Source: Flavobacteriales bacterium (GTDB taxonomy: Bacteria > Bacteroidota > Bacteroidia > Flavobacteriales_D > Crocinitomicaceae). Taken from it: DNA of 37,168 bases. The notes beneath the pieces were generated by a model that had not been told where the DNA came from, did no database searches, and saw nothing but the letters and a program-made list of their open reading frames with translations. The stretch lies in the NCBI GenBank assembly GCA_947470515.1, contig CANITF010000031.1:1-37168 (forward strand). Reading direction: 5' to 3'. A program made the translations under genes and the position numbers. Shown one piece after another: positions 7,399 to 15,288 of this stretch; the first letter of the stretch is position 1; every line of letters starts with the position of its first letter.

Positions 7399-8924
7399 GA
7401 ATTTTTTTTAAGGGTTCCAATTTTTGTAAGCCCTTGATTCATACGCTCAATACACTCTTCTTTTCCTAAGAATTCAGCAATTTCAAACATACTTGGGCCC
7501 ATTGCGGTTCCTGTTATTAAAAGTCTAAAATTTTGTAAAACAGCACCAATTCCAACTTGTTTTTCCTCTAAAAAGGATTTAAAGGCTGTTTCGATGTTTT
7601 CGTGTTGAAATTCTGTTATTGATGATAATACTGAAATCCATTCAGTCATCAACTGAGGTGTTTCTTCTTTCCATTTTTTAGAAACAGTTTGTTCGTCATA
7701 CGATGTTGGTTTTTCGAAAAGATAACATCCCTCCGTTGCAATATCCTGGATGAAGGTTGCACGCTCTTTCATCAAACGACAAATCGTTACTAATTGGTTT
7801 TTATCGAAATCATTATTGAGATGTTGAGATAATAATTCGGCAAGCTCGATATCAGTTGTAGATCTTAAGTATTGTTGTTGGAACCACTTTGTTTTATCAG
7901 GATCGAATTTTGCACCAGATTTAGAAACCCTTTCTAAAGTAAAAGATTCTATTAATTCATTTAGAGAAAAAATCTCTTGTTGCGTTCCTGGGTTCCAACC
8001 TAAAAAGGCCAACATATTTATAAACGCACCTTTGAAATATCCTTTTTCGCGATAACCGGAATAAAGCTCTCCTTCTGCTGTTGTCCAATCTGTAGGGAAA
8101 ACAGGAAAACCTAATCGGTCTCCATCTCGTTTAGATAATTTTCCGTTTCCATCAGGACGCAATAACAAAGGTAAATGTGCAAACTGTGGACTTTCCCACC
8201 CAAACGCATCGTAAAGCATGACGTGTAAAGGTGCTGAAGGTAGCCACTCTTCCCCTCTAATAACATGGCTTATTGCCATTAAATGGTCATCAACGATATT
8301 TGCTAAATGATAGGTTGGCATTCCATCACTTTTAAATAGAACCTTGTCATCCAAATTATTTGTATTAACAACTACCCAACCTCTAATGATGTCTTCAAAG
8401 CGAATATCACTATTTCGTGGCATTTTCATTCGTATTACATAAGGGGCGTTGTTGGCAAGTAATTCATCTACTTGATCTTGAGGAAGAGTTAAGGAATTTC
8501 TTAAAGTAGTACGTGTGATAACATTATATTGCCAATTCGGCATTCCCATTTTTTTTGCGTTTTCACGCATAGCATCCAATTCTTCTCCCGAATCAAAAGC
8601 ATAATAAGCTTTATCTTCTTGAACTAATTGTTCAGCATAAGGCCTATAAAGATCTTTTCGTTCTGACTGAACATATGGACCATAATCCCCACCTATTCCA
8701 GGTCCTTCGGTTGCTTCAATTCCACACCATTTAAGTGCATCTAGAATATACTCTTGAGCACCTGGTACGAACCTATTTTGATCTGTATCTTCAATACGAA
8801 TAATGAACGTACCGTTATTTTTTTTTGCGAAAAGGTAATTGTATAAAGCTGTTCTTACTCCGCCCATGTGTAATGGGCCTGTCGGTGAAGGAGCAAATCG
8901 AACACGTACTGGTTTTAATGACAT
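7395..8924 (-). CDS. gltX: Glutamyl-tRNA synthetase
   Basis: Class I aminoacyl-tRNA synthetase that charges tRNA-Glu. I start it at the ATG at 8924 (509 residues); an in-frame ATG at 9002 would add 26 residues that do not belong to the family and would cover the promoter. The HIGH-type motif is HMGG at residues 19-22 within FAPSPTGPLHMGG, and the KMSKS-type loop is KLSKR at 262-266. The C-terminal half has the anticodon-binding helical domain. The length matches bacterial GltX. Whether it is discriminating or also charges tRNA-Gln cannot be told from the window. Confidence 0.96.
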   Translation of the reverse strand: MSLKPVRVRFAPSPTGPLHMGGVRTALYNYLFAKKNNGTFIIRIEDTDQNRFVPGAQEYILDALKWCGIEATEGPGIGGDYGPYVQSERKDLYRPYAEQLVQEDKAYYAFDSGEELDAMRENAKKMGMPNWQYNVITRTTLRNSLTLPQDQVDELLANNAPYVIRMKMPRNSDIRFEDIIRGWVVVNTNNLDDKVLFKSDGMPTYHLANIVDDHLMAISHVIRGEEWLPSAPLHVMLYDAFGWESPQFAHLPLLLRPDGNGKLSKRDGDRLGFPVFPTDWTTAEGELYSGYREKGYFKGAFINMLAFLGWNPGTQQEIFSLNELIESFTLERVSKSGAKFDPDKTKWFQQQYLRSTTDIELAELLSQHLNNDFDKNQLVTICRLMKERATFIQDIATEGCYLFEKPTSYDEQTVSKKWKEETPQLMTEWISVLSSITEFQHENIETAFKSFLEEKQVGIGAVLQNFRLLITGTAMGPSMFEIAEFLGKEECIERMNQGLTKIGTLKKNS

Positions 8925-8937
8925 TTGTTTTTTTTGG

Positions 8938-8945
8938 CAAAGATA
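8938..8945 (-). promoter_or_regulatory. Promoter -7 element of gltX-folB
   Basis: Minus-strand TATCTTTG fits TAnnTTTG exactly and ends 14 nt before the chosen gltX ATG, which supports that start. A TTG lies 17 nt upstream of it, slightly closer than usual. Confidence 0.55.
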
Positions 8946-9095
8946 ATGAGATTTATAGCATTCAATATTGTTGAGATGAAGAAAGTGTTGTGAACGTAAC
9001 AAAGGTTGAGCTGTATCGTTAATTTAATGTAAAGAATGCGTTGTTACCTGAATTAATTTTAATTTAGTAGGTTAAGTTGTAAAATTGAATTTATC

Positions 9096-12000
9096 ATGGG
9101 ATCATTTGATCGTTTATTGGAGCAAATAGACGCTTTTATAAGAAAGTACTATAAGAACTTAATGGTAAGAGGTGTTATCTTATTTGTTGGTGTGTTTTTC
9201 TTGTCTTTTTTGTTCACTACCACTTTAGAATTTTTTGGTCGTTTCGGGTCTCTCACGAGAGGCGTTTTGTTTTTTGCTTTTCTATTCGTCAATGCAGTAA
9301 TTTTGATTAAGTATTTTGTCATTCCTTTAATGAAATTGTATTCTTTTGGAAAGAGAATTAATAGATATCAAGCCTCTGAAATTATCGGTTCATTTTTCCC
9401 TACTATTTCTGATAGATTGAAAAACACATTGCAGCTAAATGATAGCTTGGATTCTAATGAAGGAAATATAGAATTGATCCGTGCGAGTGTTTTACAACGA
9501 TCCAATTCCTTAAATACCGTTCCTTTTATTAGCGCCATTGATATCAGGGAAAACAAGAAGTATGCAAAATATTTGATTACACTTTTTATTGTGTTTATTG
9601 GAATTGGAATTGCAGCGCCGTCTTTATATACTCAAGGTACAGAAAGGGTTTTTAATTATTCAAAGGAATTTAAAGAAAAAGCCCCATTCAATTTCGTGTT
9701 AAAGTCGAAAAAACTGGAAATTGAAGAAGGACAAGATCTTGCAATAGAAGTGGATTTAATTGGAAAGGAATTGCCTGATCATGTTTATTTAGTGAGCGAA
9801 AACGGGAAGTTTTTAATGGTAAGATCTTCCAAGAATAAGTTCAAAGGGATAGTTAAAAAACCAAAAAAATCTGGGAATTTCTTTTTTGAAGCGAATGATT
9901 TTGTAAGCGATAATTTTGGTTTATCGGTGTATGGTAAAGCCACAATTGGGAAGTTAGAAGCGAAACTTTCCTATCCTTCTTATTTGGGAAAAACTGATGA
10001 AGTTATTAGAAACGCAGGAGATATAACGGTTCCAGAAGGAACGAATGTAGAATGGAGCGTAATAACAAAAAACACTGTATTTGTAGATTTTCTATTTAAT
10101 GGTAAGTCAGAAAGATTTAAAAATGAAGGGTTTAAGGTGGTAAAAAGACTATTGAACACCTCGAATGTTTCTCTTTTACTTTCAAATAAGTATAAAAATA
10201 AAATAGATACTTCGAATCTTGTAGTTTCTGTTGTAAAAGATGCTTATCCGTCAATTCAAGTTGAAGAAATTGTAGATACTGTATCTGATGGTTTAAGGTT
10301 TTTTAGTGGCACTATTTCGGATGATTATGGCTTACAGAACCTTACTTTTGCGTATTCTATTATATCAGAAGAGGGGAAGCGTGTGGATAAAAAAATGACC
10401 GTCAAGAAAGTTTTCGGTGTAGACTTCCCGTTTGATTTTGCTGTTGATTTTAGAAGAGAAGATGTTAAATTGAATGATAGAATTGAATATTATTTCATCG
10501 TTTCCGATAACGATGGAGTAAATGGAAGTAAAGCAACAAAAAGTCAATTGTATACCTATAAATTGCCCTCTTTGGAAGAGTTAAATGAGAATAGAGAAGA
10601 GGACCAAAAACAAATTAAAGAAAATTTAACTGATTTATTGAATCGCACAAAGGACTTTCAAAAAAATGTGGACAAACTTAAAAAGGACGTTTTAAACACA
10701 AAGAAGAGTGATTGGAATAAGTTGAATCAAGTGAATCAGCTTCAGGAGGAACAGAAGAGTATTTTGGAGTCCCTAGAGAACATGAAACAGCAAATGGATC
10801 AAAGTACCCAAGAAAAAAATCAATTATCCGAAATGGATAAGGAGTTGTTGGAAAAACAAGATTTAATTGAAAAATTACTGGAAGAATTGATGGATGACGA
10901 GCTGAGAGATTTATTGGATCAGTTGGAAAAGTTAATGGAGAAAAATGATAAAGAAGCTATAAATGAAAAGTTGGATGATCTTGAAAAGTCTTCTGAAGAT
11001 ATGAAAAAACAAATGGATCGTAGCCTTGAAATGTTGAAAAAACTGCAAGTGAATGAAAAAATTGACGATATAGAAAAGGAGCTAAAGGAATTAGCCAAAG
11101 GGCAAGAAGAGCTAAAAAATCTAATTGAGCAAGAGAAAATATCTAAAGAAAAGTCAATTGAAAAGCAGGATGAGTTAAACAAGAAATTTGATCAATTGAA
11201 AGATGATTTAAAGAAATTGGATGAGTTAAACAAAGAATTAGCGGACCCTTTAAAGCTTGGAAACACTGAGCCTTCTCAAGAAAAAATCAGTGAGGATTTA
11301 AAGGAATCTAAAGAAGGTTTAGAAAATTCAAAGGAAAAGAAAGCTGGCGAAAGTCAACAATCTGCGGCGGATGAAATGAAAAAGATGGCAGATCAATTGG
11401 AACAAGCCCAAGAACAAGCCAATCAAGAGCAAGAAGAAGAGGACATTAATTCATTAAGAAACATTTTAGAAAGCCTAATGGCGTTGAGTTTTGATCAAGA
11501 AGAGTTAATGAATCGTTTTGGAAAAATAAGTGATAATGACCCGTCATATCGTCGTTTTGGGAGAAGACAAAGAACGATTATAGATGAGACGATAATCGTT
11601 AGGGATAGTTTATTGGCATTAGCAAAGCGACAACCCAAAATCGCTTCTTTTGTAGATAAGGAATTGGGTATAATTAACAATAATCACGAATTGTGTTTAG
11701 AGGATATTGATGAGCATAGAAAACGAGATTTAGGCACACACCAACAATCTGTTATGACGGCCTATAACAACCTGGCTTTATTGTTAAACGAGAGCTTACA
11801 AAGCATGCAAGAGCAAATGAAGAGTGAGATGGAGGGCAATGGAAGCTGCAAAAAACCGGGAGGAAAGGGTAAACCTAAACCTGGTAATTCTATGAACCCT
11901 GGTGATATGAAATCTATGCTTAAAAAGCAATTGGAACAAATGCAAAAAGGTCCAAATCCGGGTGGTGAAAAACCGGGAGATCAACCAGGGAAAAAACCTG

Positions 12001-12452
12001 GAGGTGAGGGAACGGGAATGCAAGGTTTGGGTAACAAAGGTGTAGCAAAAATGGCTGCAGAACAAACGGCTATTAGGCAACGTTTAGAGCAAATGCGTAA
12101 CGAATTGAATAAAGAAGGAAATGGAAAAGGCAATCAGTTGAATCCATTAATTAAAGAGCTTGAAGAGCAAGAAAAAGCTTTGATTAACAAACAGTTTTCA
12201 AACGAGATGATAAAGCGTCAAAAGGATATTATGACGCGTCTGTTAGAAAGTGAGAAAGCGCTGATGGAAAGAGGTTTTGAGGAAAAGCGTGAGTCTGTTT
12301 CTGGAAATAATGTTAATAATGGTAACAAAATTAGATTTGATGAGTATAACAAACAAAAACTCAAACAAATTGAATTGTTGCGTTCTGTAGACCCTATGTA
12401 TCGAAAGTATTATAAAGATAAGGCGAACGAATATTTCAATGAGAGTTTTTAA
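9096..12452 (+). CDS. DUF4175-type membrane protein with long coiled coil
   Basis: A 1118-residue protein resembling the DUF4175 family of Bacteroidota, of unknown function. Two N-terminal transmembrane helices (about 26-44 and 56-76) are followed by a third (about 155-175). Residues about 180-490 look like beta-rich, Ig-like extracytoplasmic domains. Residues about 495-800 are an extreme Lys/Glu/Leu/Gln coiled coil with clear heptads. A Gly/Pro/Lys-rich linker (about 905-985) and a second short helical region finish the protein. It probably sits in the inner membrane with the coiled coil in the periplasm; the topology is inferred. It heads a cluster with an RsbW-like ATPase, ybeY and mnmG. 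Several antisense frames inside it are composition shadows. Confidence 0.85.
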   Translation: MGSFDRLLEQIDAFIRKYYKNLMVRGVILFVGVFFLSFLFTTTLEFFGRFGSLTRGVLFFAFLFVNAVILIKYFVIPLMKLYSFGKRINRYQASEIIGSFFPTISDRLKNTLQLNDSLDSNEGNIELIRASVLQRSNSLNTVPFISAIDIRENKKYAKYLITLFIVFIGIGIAAPSLYTQGTERVFNYSKEFKEKAPFNFVLKSKKLEIEEGQDLAIEVDLIGKELPDHVYLVSENGKFLMVRSSKNKFKGIVKKPKKSGNFFFEANDFVSDNFGLSVYGKATIGKLEAKLSYPSYLGKTDEVIRNAGDITVPEGTNVEWSVITKNTVFVDFLFNGKSERFKNEGFKVVKRLLNTSNVSLLLSNKYKNKIDTSNLVVSVVKDAYPSIQVEEIVDTVSDGLRFFSGTISDDYGLQNLTFAYSIISEEGKRVDKKMTVKKVFGVDFPFDFAVDFRREDVKLNDRIEYYFIVSDNDGVNGSKATKSQLYTYKLPSLEELNENREEDQKQIKENLTDLLNRTKDFQKNVDKLKKDVLNTKKSDWNKLNQVNQLQEEQKSILESLENMKQQMDQSTQEKNQLSEMDKELLEKQDLIEKLLEELMDDELRDLLDQLEKLMEKNDKEAINEKLDDLEKSSEDMKKQMDRSLEMLKKLQVNEKIDDIEKELKELAKGQEELKNLIEQEKISKEKSIEKQDELNKKFDQLKDDLKKLDELNKELADPLKLGNTEPSQEKISEDLKESKEGLENSKEKKAGESQQSAADEMKKMADQLEQAQEQANQEQEEEDINSLRNILESLMALSFDQEELMNRFGKISDNDPSYRRFGRRQRTIIDETIIVRDSLLALAKRQPKIASFVDKELGIINNNHELCLEDIDEHRKRDLGTHQQSVMTAYNNLALLLNESLQSMQEQMKSEMEGNGSCKKPGGKGKPKPGNSMNPGDMKSMLKKQLEQMQKGPNPGGEKPGDQPGKKPGGEGTGMQGLGNKGVAKMAAEQTAIRQRLEQMRNELNKEGNGKGNQLNPLIKELEEQEKALINKQFSNEMIKRQKDIMTRLLESEKALMERGFEEKRESVSGNNVNNGNKIRFDEYNKQKLKQIELLRSVDPMYRKYYKDKANEYFNESF

Positions 12453-12476
12453 TGGACTTGTTGATATTTGTTATAT

Positions 12477-12890
12477 ATGAAAGAAGGTTTTACAATAATT
12501 GAATCATTGGTTATTCCCTCAGATTTTGAATCTGTAACACATGTAGAAGTACTTGTGGATAAAGTTTGTAATAATTTAGGTGTAAATGAGGACTTTTATG
12601 GAAATGTGTTAATTGCCGTAACGGAAGCGGTTAATAATGCGATAGAACATGGAAACAATAAAGATGCATTAATGGAGGTTAATGTGTTTGTAGCTGATAA
12701 TCCTGTTGAATTTTGTTTTAGTATTAAAGACCAAGGTAGGGGATTTGATTTCGAAAACTTGCCAGACCCTACTTCTCCAGAGAATATATTAAAGGAAAAT
12801 GGAAGGGGTATTTTTTTAATGAGAAATCTCGCCGATGATGTAGAATTCGAGGACGCGGGTAGAAGCGTAAATATATATTTTAATAAATGA
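12477..12890 (+). CDS. RsbW/SpoIIAB-like ATP-binding protein
   Basis: A small GHKL-fold ATPase of 137 residues from the ATG at 12477 (a TTG three codons earlier is less likely). The N box is EAVNNAIEHGN (residues 50-60), the G1 box DQGRGF (85-90) and the G2 box NGRGIFLM (108-115). This matches the HATPase_c_2 anti-sigma/serine-kinase group that switches partners by phosphorylating STAS-domain proteins. No STAS partner, sigma factor or PP2C phosphatase is adjacent, so the target is unknown. It lies 24 nt after the DUF4175 gene and overlaps ybeY by 4 nt (ATGA). Confidence 0.85.
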   Translation: MKEGFTIIESLVIPSDFESVTHVEVLVDKVCNNLGVNEDFYGNVLIAVTEAVNNAIEHGNNKDALMEVNVFVADNPVEFCFSIKDQGRGFDFENLPDPTSPENILKENGRGIFLMRNLADDVEFEDAGRSVNIYFNK

Positions 12891-13312
12891 TTGAGATATT
12901 CTTAGATGATGTTAAGGTTCCGGGTCTCGACTCGGAACTTTTTGTTTTATGGCTTACTGAGGTAATTAAGTGTGAAGGTTTTGAGTGCGGTGATTTGAAT
13001 TTAATTTTTGTTGGTGATGAAAAGCTCCGTGGCATGAATATACAATTTTTAGAACACGATTACTATACGGATATTATAACATTCGATTATTCTGAAGATA
13101 ATGTAATAAGCGGCGAATTGTATATATCAATTGATCGTGTTGCTGAGAATGCCCTTGAGCAGGAGGGTCTCGATAATGAGTTGAAGAGAGTTTGTGTACA
13201 CGGTGTTTTGCATTTGTGCGGATATGGGGATAAAAAACACGAAGAAATTATTGTGATGCGTGGCAAAGAGAACTATTATATGGATAAATTTGTTTCACGT
13301 GAAACAAATTAA
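12887..13312 (+). CDS. ybeY: Endoribonuclease YbeY, rRNA maturation factor
   Basis: A metal-dependent endoribonuclease involved in 16S rRNA 3'-end maturation and ribosome quality control; 141 residues, normal length. The signature region is HGVLHLCGYGDKKHEE, with His105 and His109 as metal ligands. In the common form the third ligand follows as GYDH; here the run is GYGDKKH, so the third ligand may be His118 or an acidic residue. Its ATG overlaps the upstream ATPase stop. The last codons (Val-Ser-Arg-Glu-Thr) are written in a perfect parS palindrome at 13291-13306, so the C-terminal sequence is dictated partly by a DNA site. Confidence 0.92.
   Translation: MIEIFLDDVKVPGLDSELFVLWLTEVIKCEGFECGDLNLIFVGDEKLRGMNIQFLEHDYYTDIITFDYSEDNVISGELYISIDRVAENALEQEGLDNELKRVCVHGVLHLCGYGDKKHEEIIVMRGKENYYMDKFVSRETN
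13291..13306. promoter_or_regulatory. parS-like ParB binding site 1
   Basis: TGTTTCACGTGAAACA, a perfect match to the bacterial parS consensus. It is the centre of a 24-bp perfect palindrome spanning 13287-13310. It lies inside the final codons of ybeY. Confidence 0.85.
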
Positions 13313-13333
13313 TTTGGTTTGTGATAATAATGT

Positions 13334-13349
13334 TGTTTCACGTGAAACG
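13334..13349. promoter_or_regulatory. parS-like ParB binding site 2
   Basis: TGTTTCACGTGAAACG, 15 of 16 bases matching the parS consensus, with a perfect GTTTCACGTGAAAC core at 13335-13348. It is in the ybeY-mnmG gap, 8 nt before the mnmG ATG. Confidence 0.82.
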
Positions 13350-13357
13350 TTGAAGAT

Positions 13358-15229
13358 ATGTTGATAAAGTATGATGTAATTGTTGTTGGTGGAGGGCACG
13401 CTGGTTGTGAGGCCGCAAATGCTGCTGCAAAGCTTGGGAGCAAAGTGTTGTTGATTACAATGAATATGAATTCAATTGCACAGATGAGTTGTAATCCTGC
13501 AATGGGGGGTGTGGCAAAAGGTCAAATTGTTCGAGAAATTGATGCTTTAGGGGGCGGCTCAGGTTATGTAAGTGATCGTTCTGCAATTCAATTTAGGATG
13601 TTGAACATGTCGAAAGGGCCAGCCATGTGGTCGCCAAGAACACAAAATGATCGAATGTTGTTTGCTGAGGAGTGGCGGCTATTATTGGAAAGAAATTTGA
13701 ATGTAGATTTTTGGCAAGATATGGTTACAGGGTTAATCGTTGAGGGCGATGCGGTCAAAGGGGTTAAAACGTCTTTAGGAATCGATGTTTATGGAAGCGC
13801 TGTTGTTCTAACCAATGGTACGTTTTTGAATGGTCTGATTCATTTGGGAGAAAAACAGTTTGGTGGTGGACGTGCTGCTGAAAGAGCCTCTACCGGTATT
13901 ACGGAAGACTTGTTAAATTTTGGTTTTGAAGCTGGAAGAATGAAAACAGGAACTCCTCCACGTGTGGATGGTCGGTCCTTGGATTTTGAAAAAATGGAAA
14001 TTCAGGAGGGAGATGTGAACCCAACCAAATTTAGTTTTGGAGAAACAAAAGCACTTTCTGTTCAGCGACCTTGTCATATTACCTATACGAACGAGCTTAC
14101 GCATGAGGTCTTAAAAACGGGGTTTGATCGTTCTCCAATGTTTAATGGTTCTATAAAAAGTTTAGGTCCTAGATATTGTCCGAGTATTGAAGACAAGATA
14201 AATCGCTTTGCAGATAAAGATCGTCACCAGATTTTTGTTGAGCCGGAAGGATGGAATACAGTTGAAATTTATGTCAATGGTTTTAGCACTTCATTACCTG
14301 AGGATATTCAGTTAGCTGCAATGAAAACGATTACCGGTTTTGAACATGTAAAAATGTTTAGACCTGGTTATGCAATTGAATACGATTATTTTCCACCGAC
14401 GCAATTAAAGCATACGCTTGAAACAAAAATTGTTTCAAATTTATATTTCGCCGGACAAATCAATGGTACTACTGGTTATGAGGAGGCGGCTTGTCAAGGA
14501 TTAATGGCGGGTATAAATGCTCATCGAAAAATCAATGAATTAGCTGATTTTATATTAAACAGAAGTGATGCTTATATAGGTGTTTTAATAGATGATTTAA
14601 TTACAAAAGGAACGAAAGAACCTTATAGAATGTTTACAAGTCGTGCTGAATATAGAATTTTATTACGGCAGGACAATGCAGACATTCGTCTTACCCCGCT
14701 TGGGTTTGAAATTGGTTTGGCAGATAGAGACGCTTTAGAAAGGGTTGATAAAAAAATTCAAGGTACGAATGGGCTAAAAAAAGCGTTTAGAAATATTGGA
14801 ATAACCCCGGAGGAAGCTAACCCACTCTTATTAAGCAAGGAAAGCGCGGAAATTGTACAGCAAGTTAAGCTTAGTAGTTTAATTACGCGTCCACACATCG
14901 GTATTTCTGATTTATTGGAGGTTTCTGTAGAAGGAAAAAGAGAATCTGTTGTTTTCGGCTCGAGCCATCCTGATGTTATAAGTCAAGCCGAAATACAAAT
15001 GAAATATGAAGGCTATATTGAAAGGGAAGAAGAGCTTGCAAAGAAGATGAATAGAATGGATGATCTAGCTATTCCGGATTCTCTGAATTATAATGAAATG
15101 GTGAGCGTTAGTTTCGAAGCGAGAGAAAAGCTTAGTAAAATTAAGCCGGTCACAGTTGGTCAAGCGTCTAGGATAAGTGGTGTTTCTCCAAGTGACATTG
15201 CTGTTATATTAATACATTTAGGGCGATAA
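13358..15229 (+). CDS. mnmG: tRNA U34 carboxymethylaminomethyl-modifying enzyme MnmG (GidA)
   Basis: The FAD-dependent partner of MnmE, which together install the cmnm5 group on wobble uridine 34 of several tRNAs. The 623-residue length is standard. The dinucleotide-binding motif [10 protein letters not shown] is at residues 11-20. It is followed by the family-specific [23 protein letters not shown] region, [20 protein letters not shown], and the [22 protein letters not shown] signature. The C-terminal helical domain that contacts MnmE and tRNA is complete. The ATG at 13358 follows parS site 2. In many bacteria mnmG lies near oriC and the parAB/parS system, which agrees with the flanking palindromes. 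Confidence 0.97.
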   Translation: MLIKYDVIVVGGGHAGCEAANAAAKLGSKVLLITMNMNSIAQMSCNPAMGGVAKGQIVREIDALGGGSGYVSDRSAIQFRMLNMSKGPAMWSPRTQNDRMLFAEEWRLLLERNLNVDFWQDMVTGLIVEGDAVKGVKTSLGIDVYGSAVVLTNGTFLNGLIHLGEKQFGGGRAAERASTGITEDLLNFGFEAGRMKTGTPPRVDGRSLDFEKMEIQEGDVNPTKFSFGETKALSVQRPCHITYTNELTHEVLKTGFDRSPMFNGSIKSLGPRYCPSIEDKINRFADKDRHQIFVEPEGWNTVEIYVNGFSTSLPEDIQLAAMKTITGFEHVKMFRPGYAIEYDYFPPTQLKHTLETKIVSNLYFAGQINGTTGYEEAACQGLMAGINAHRKINELADFILNRSDAYIGVLIDDLITKGTKEPYRMFTSRAEYRILLRQDNADIRLTPLGFEIGLADRDALERVDKKIQGTNGLKKAFRNIGITPEEANPLLLSKESAEIVQQVKLSSLITRPHIGISDLLEVSVEGKRESVVFGSSHPDVISQAEIQMKYEGYIEREEELAKKMNRMDDLAIPDSLNYNEMVSVSFEAREKLSKIKPVTVGQASRISGVSPSDIAVILIHLGR

Positions 15230-15245
15230 GGTTTCACGTGAAACG
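15230..15245. promoter_or_regulatory. parS-like ParB binding site 3
   Basis: A perfect 14-bp core GTTTCACGTGAAAC at 15231-15244, with one mismatch on each outer side of the 16-bp consensus. It begins one base after the mnmG stop codon. Confidence 0.8.
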
Positions 15246-15254
15246 TGTTTTTTG

Positions 15255-15285
15255 AAAGGTCCGATTATTAATATCGGACCTTTTT
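15255..15285 (+). terminator. Intrinsic terminator after mnmG
   Basis: An 11-bp stem (15255-15265 with 15273-15283), core GGTCCGAT/ATCGGACC, with a 7-nt loop, followed by a T-rich tract. It separates the convergent mnmG and ispG genes. The U-tract is better on the plus strand. Confidence 0.85.
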
Positions 15286-15288
15286 ATT

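Noticed and set aside
8925-9002. N-terminally extended gltX
   Set aside because: The extra 26 residues do not fit GltX, and a perfect TATCTTTG promoter element lies within them.
10919-12080. Several long antisense open frames inside the DUF4175 gene
   Set aside because: They mirror the Lys/Glu-rich coiled-coil and Gly/Pro/Lys-rich codons, giving Ser/Phe- or His/Arg-rich translations with no domain, start signal or promoter.
13913-14104. Antisense frame in mnmG
   Set aside because: It lies wholly within a strongly conserved coding region and shows no independent signals.
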